Shown: positions 8,030 to 10,459 of the stretch, piece after piece | How the letters are laid out: each line of letters starts with the position of its first letter | Numbering within the stretch: the stretch's first letter is position 1 | Source of the DNA: Deltaproteobacteria bacterium | GTDB taxonomy: Bacteria > Desulfobacterota > Desulfomonilia > UBA1062 | DNA: 10,459 nucleotides | Assembly: GCA_023230665.1 (NCBI GenBank) | Contig: JALNWY010000103.1 | Span: 1 to 10,459 of the forward strand | Direction of reading: 5' to 3' | Position numbers and translations under genes: made by a program | The notes under the pieces: generated by a model | Told to the model about the DNA's origin: nothing | The model's input: only the letters and a program-made list of their open reading frames with translations | The model's database searches: none

Positions 8030-8638
8030 ATGAGGAGAACACAGGCACGGCTTCAGGATATCACAGCTGGCAAAAATCTCGAATCCCGGGCGAAAAAGGC
8101 CGGACCGGACCGGAACCCGGCAGCCCCGACCCGGATCATGGTCATGGAAATTCCGACCCCGACCGGACCCATGCTCGCGGGCGCAACAGACAAGGGGCTC
8201 TGCCTGCTGGAGTTTGTGGAGAGCGAATCTCCCGAGGCACAGCTCGCAGCGATCGAGAAGACCTTTCGTGCGCGGATCAAACCGGGTCCCGGCCCTCATC
8301 TCGAAGCAACCTTGAAACAGCTCGAAGAGTACTTTTCAGGCAGGAGAAAGACCTTTGACCTCAGCCTCGACATGCGCGGCACCCCGTTTCAGCAGGATGC
8401 CTGGCAGGCCCTGCTCGCCATTCCCTACGGCCGCACCGTGTCCTATGCAGAGCAGGCCCGGTCCATGGGACGGCCCTCTGCTGTCAGGGCAGTGGCAAAC
8501 GCCAACGCCGCAAATCCGGTGTCCATCATCGTGCCCTGCCACCGCGTGATCGGCAGCAACGGCACCCTCACGGGCTACGGGGGCGGCCTGTGGAGGAAGA
8601 AGTACCTTCTCGAACTCGAGGAGAGAAACTCAGACTGA
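8030..8638 (+). CDS. ogt: Methylated-DNA--protein-cysteine methyltransferase (O6-alkylguanine-DNA alkyltransferase)
   Basis: This is a suicide DNA repair protein that moves the alkyl group from O6-alkylguanine to its own cysteine. It has 202 residues. The active-site motif PCHRVIG (169-175) places the acceptor at Cys170. The DNA-binding helix-turn-helix RPSAVRAVANANAANP (148-163) contains the expected arginine finger, Arg153. GTPFQQDAWQALLAIPYGRTVSYA (117-140) and the closing GYGGGLWRKKYLLELE (182-197) are typical of the Ogt/Ada C-terminal family. There is no Ada-type N-terminal zinc domain. The frame is open back to 7901, but ATG 8030 is chosen because AAAAGGAG (8013-8020) lies nine bases before it. 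The first 35 or so residues are basic and have no counterpart in the core fold; ATG codons at 8138 and 8147 would give a shorter protein of more usual length but lack a ribosome binding site. Confidence 0.93.
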   Translation: MRRTQARLQDITAGKNLESRAKKAGPDRNPAAPTRIMVMEIPTPTGPMLAGATDKGLCLLEFVESESPEAQLAAIEKTFRARIKPGPGPHLEATLKQLEEYFSGRRKTFDLSLDMRGTPFQQDAWQALLAIPYGRTVSYAEQARSMGRPSAVRAVANANAANPVSIIVPCHRVIGSNGTLTGYGGGLWRKKYLLELEERNSD

Positions 8639-8726
8639 TTTTTCCCCAGATGCAGGCGCAGTTCTTTTTTTGTCTGCCGGTTGGGGCTTGGGCGGCCGTG
8701 GAAGAGGGATTCAGATGGAGCAACCG

Positions 8727-8742
8727 ATCCGGCTTGCCGGAT
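8727..8742. repeat. Perfect 7-2-7 inverted repeat between ogt and the amidohydrolase gene
   Basis: ATCCGGC-TT-GCCGGAT is a perfect dyad 84 bases upstream of the GTG start of the next gene. It is not followed by a T-run, so it is a poor terminator. It could be a protein-binding site or an mRNA hairpin. What is certain is the symmetry; the function is unknown. Confidence 0.5.
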
Positions 8743-8768
8743 GCCCCCGGACGGGTGCCGCCGCCATG

Positions 8769-8797
8769 TTGATCTGTTTTGCGAAACAGCCGATGAA
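8769..8797 (+). promoter_or_regulatory. Candidate promoter with a dyad in its spacer, upstream of the amidohydrolase gene
   Basis: TTGATC (8769-8774) and GATGAA (8792-8797) are spaced by 17 bases, each a moderate match to sigma-70 boxes. The perfect dyad CTGTTT-TGCG-AAACAG (8774-8789) fills the spacer, where repressor operators often lie. It could equally be an RNA hairpin near the 5' end of a message that starts further upstream. Both readings are inference. Confidence 0.3.
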
Positions 8798-8825
8798 ATG
8801 AATATGTCCGGGAGGTTTTTTTGCG

Positions 8826-10058
8826 GTGAGAGAAAAGACCTTTTTCGATATTCACTGCCATGCCATGAACCTGAGCCATCCGAGCCTGCTCGGCTTTGTG
8901 AAGAACATGAACATCGACACCCTGCTGTTTCTGAACTCGGTCCCCATTGTCAGCACCGTGCTGTCGAAGTTCATCGACACAAGGCTCAACCGGGTGATGA
9001 ACCTGCTCTCGGTCATGGAGCGCGATCTGGGGGATGTTTTCCTGCTCATGGAAAAGGACATGGAGCCTTTTGTGCACGACGGCAGGATCGAGATCTGCGG
9101 CAGCTTCTATGACCGGGTGGTGCTCACGCCTCTGATGATGGACTTCGGATACAAGGGCATGGAGAGCTACCCCGGCATCCACTACCGCGATCTGCCGAAG
9201 AAGCCCATCGTGGAGCAGGTCATCGACCTTTTCAACGGCATACGCAAGTATGCCCGGACAAGCGGCCTGAACCTGTTCGAGATCTATCCCTTCCTCGGAA
9301 TCAACACCCGGAACTACGACATGGAAGGCACATCAGGGAGCACCGGCCTGCCCGGCCTCCTGGAGAAATACTTCGGGTCCTTCCTGCCCGAGACGCTGTC
9401 CGAGCGGCGCGCGCGTCTGCTCGGCGCCATGGGCATGTTTTCCGGAGACATTGAACACTTGCGGGACTATTCCTTTGCCGGGATCAAGGTCTATCCCCCT
9501 CTGGGCTTCGATCCCTGGCCTGCGGACGATTCAAAGGAACTGGCCAAGGTGGAGTACCTCTACGAGTTCTGCGCCGCAAGGAGAATCCCGATCACGGTCC
9601 ACTGCAGCGACGGCGGATACCGCACGCACAAACAGGCCAAGGCCTTTACCGACCCGGAAAAGTGGGCCCGGGTGCTCTCGCGTCATCCCGAGCTGAAGCT
9701 GAATCTGGCCCACTTCGGCAAACAGGACAAGGCATGGGGACTTTTCCCGAAAAGGCAATGGCAGCAGGCCGTCATAGGCCTGATCGCAGAGTACGACCAC
9801 GTCTACACCGACTTCTCGTGCTGCGGTTTCGACGAGGGATTCTATGCCCGGCTCAGCGACACCATACACGACCAGCCATCCGAGATCGGTGACAAGCTGA
9901 GGCAACGGATCCTCTTCGGCACGGATTTCATGATCAACCTGCTCTGGATCGACTCGTACCGGAACTACCTGGATATCTTCTCGCGCCAGAGATACTTCAG
10001 GATTCTGGACTCACACCAGTTGTGCTCGCTGAACCCGCAGAGATTCCTGTTCGAATAA
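8826..10058 (+). CDS. Metal-dependent hydrolase of the amidohydrolase_2 (TIM-barrel) type, substrate unknown
   Basis: The protein has 410 residues. It opens with FDIHCHAM, giving the HxH metal pair His10/His12 on the first strand of an amidohydrolase barrel. Further expected metal or catalytic positions can be seen in order: Lys221 in GIKVYPPLGFDP, His259 in ITVHCSDGG, His296 in LNLAHFG, and Asp367 in LFGTDF. The end, NPQRFLF, resembles the NxxRxF close of this family. It is longer than many members because about 180 residues separate the first strand from the IKVYPPLG strand, containing two stretches rich in hydrophobic and charged residues (about 30-100). No signal peptide or clear membrane segment is seen. 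The start is GTG 8826: the frame has a TGA at 8799-8801, no other start lies between, and GGGAGG (8810-8815) is ten bases upstream. It follows ogt by 187 bases on the same strand, with no evident functional link. The reaction could be hydrolysis, decarboxylation or lactone cleavage; the sequence does not decide. Confidence 0.8.
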   Translation: MREKTFFDIHCHAMNLSHPSLLGFVKNMNIDTLLFLNSVPIVSTVLSKFIDTRLNRVMNLLSVMERDLGDVFLLMEKDMEPFVHDGRIEICGSFYDRVVLTPLMMDFGYKGMESYPGIHYRDLPKKPIVEQVIDLFNGIRKYARTSGLNLFEIYPFLGINTRNYDMEGTSGSTGLPGLLEKYFGSFLPETLSERRARLLGAMGMFSGDIEHLRDYSFAGIKVYPPLGFDPWPADDSKELAKVEYLYEFCAARRIPITVHCSDGGYRTHKQAKAFTDPEKWARVLSRHPELKLNLAHFGKQDKAWGLFPKRQWQQAVIGLIAEYDHVYTDFSCCGFDEGFYARLSDTIHDQPSEIGDKLRQRILFGTDFMINLLWIDSYRNYLDIFSRQRYFRILDSHQLCSLNPQRFLFE

Positions 10059-10255
10059 AGATTTCAGGGACGGGTTCGCATTTCGTCTTTTCCCCGGCCA
10101 TACCTCCTTAGGGATTTTGTATGGACAGCTTCTCTGTGGGGGGATCGGTTGCCGGGCAGGCAGCCCCCTTTGAGCCTGACTGCGGATGGAAGCGCTATCG
10201 CCCTGCTGGGCTCGGACGAGATGAACAGGGAGTTCTGCATCCTGGCGAGCTTTGC
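10059..10255. other. Non-coding stretch after the amidohydrolase gene
   Basis: No intact gene, tRNA-like fold or clear terminator is seen. An open frame on the plus strand from ATG 10121 runs to the window edge, but it has no ribosome binding site and its composition (many Gly, Pro, Cys, Arg) looks like a shadow reading. A perfect AAGGAGG on the minus strand (10110-10104) lies only two bases from an ATG, too close to serve it. Confidence 0.5.
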
Positions 10256-10459
10256 CTAGGGCAGGCTGCAGCGGGAGATCACCCTTGCCGCACGCGACGC
10301 CCTGGGGCAGACGGCATCGTCAGGGTTGTCCCACACCTTGGTGAAGGAATCCTCGGAAAGTTTTGCAGCAGCAGCCCGGACCAGTTCCCGGTCCCCGGTT
10401 CGCGGATGCAGGAAATCGATGAAGTCTTCTCCCTCGGCAACTCGCTCAGGGGCTCACTC
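10256..10459 (-). pseudogene. Probable broken antitoxin gene (DUF2281/VapB-like tail), running off the right edge
   Basis: On the minus strand a frame from a TGA (10456-10454) to a TAG (10258-10256) encodes 65 residues that include EDFIDFLHPRTG, RELVRAAAAKLS and EDSFTKVWDNPDDAV. The last is very like the tail of many small toxin-antitoxin antitoxins, which end in a WDNxxDxxYDxL pattern. Three signs point to decay. The frame has no start codon before the conserved part. The likely upstream residues (SEPLSELPRE) are read in another frame, so a frameshift probably lies near 10430. After DDAV the expected Tyr-Asp and end are replaced by an unrelated 17-residue tail. No clear toxin follows downstream on the same strand. 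The family call is from memory of the motif, not a search. Confidence 0.5.

Noticed and set aside
10000..10110. Perfect AAGGAGG on the minus strand (10110-10104) in front of a 34-codon frame starting at 10101
   Set aside because: Only two bases separate the site from the ATG, and the frame overlaps the amidohydrolase end antisense. Probably chance.
10080..10255. Possible PIN-domain toxin remnant downstream of the antitoxin remnant (frame containing NSLFISS)
   Set aside because: Only a short hydrophobic stretch resembles PIN toxins; the N-terminal aspartate motif is absent and the spacing is too short. The likeness is too weak to call.
10121..10459. Open frame on the plus strand running to the right edge
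   Set aside because: No ribosome binding site, odd composition and no motif; the opposite strand has the better protein signal.

Overview
This is a GC-rich bacterial window holding mostly single-copy core genes and one anaerobic enzyme pair. The two-subunit 2-oxoacid:ferredoxin oxidoreductase points to an anaerobe. Together with the GC content and the style of the proteins it suggests a deltaproteobacterial or Desulfobacterota-like organism. That placement is inference; there is no rRNA or other marker here to fix it.

Layout, left to right. Bases 1-1793 (minus strand) hold recQ, whose last residues lie beyond the left edge. It diverges across about 200 bases from a tightly coupled plus-strand pair, korA and korB (1993-4585), which overlap by 14 bases. 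Converging on korB is the minus-strand operon lepA-hemW (7615-4683), joined by an ATGA stop/start overlap. A roughly 400-base stretch (7616-8029) follows with a good lepA promoter candidate and no convincing gene. Next are two plus-strand genes: ogt, an O6-alkylguanine-DNA alkyltransferase (8030-8638), and a 410-residue metal-dependent amidohydrolase-type protein with a GTG start (8826-10058). The last 400 bases hold no intact gene, but the minus strand carries what looks like a broken antitoxin gene.

How the genes fit together. KorA and KorB should form one enzyme that oxidises or makes a 2-oxoacid with ferredoxin as partner. LepA (a ribosome-associated GTPase) and HemW (a radical SAM heme chaperone) are a long-known neighbour pair. 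RecQ and Ogt are unrelated DNA repair enzymes. The amidohydrolase-type protein has no functional partner in view.

I see no clear undescribed multi-gene system. The points most worth a second look are: a KorB that lacks one of the four expected cluster cysteines; a korA start with no ribosome binding site and a promoter candidate directly in front of it; two short dyads upstream of the amidohydrolase gene; and the decayed antitoxin at the right edge.
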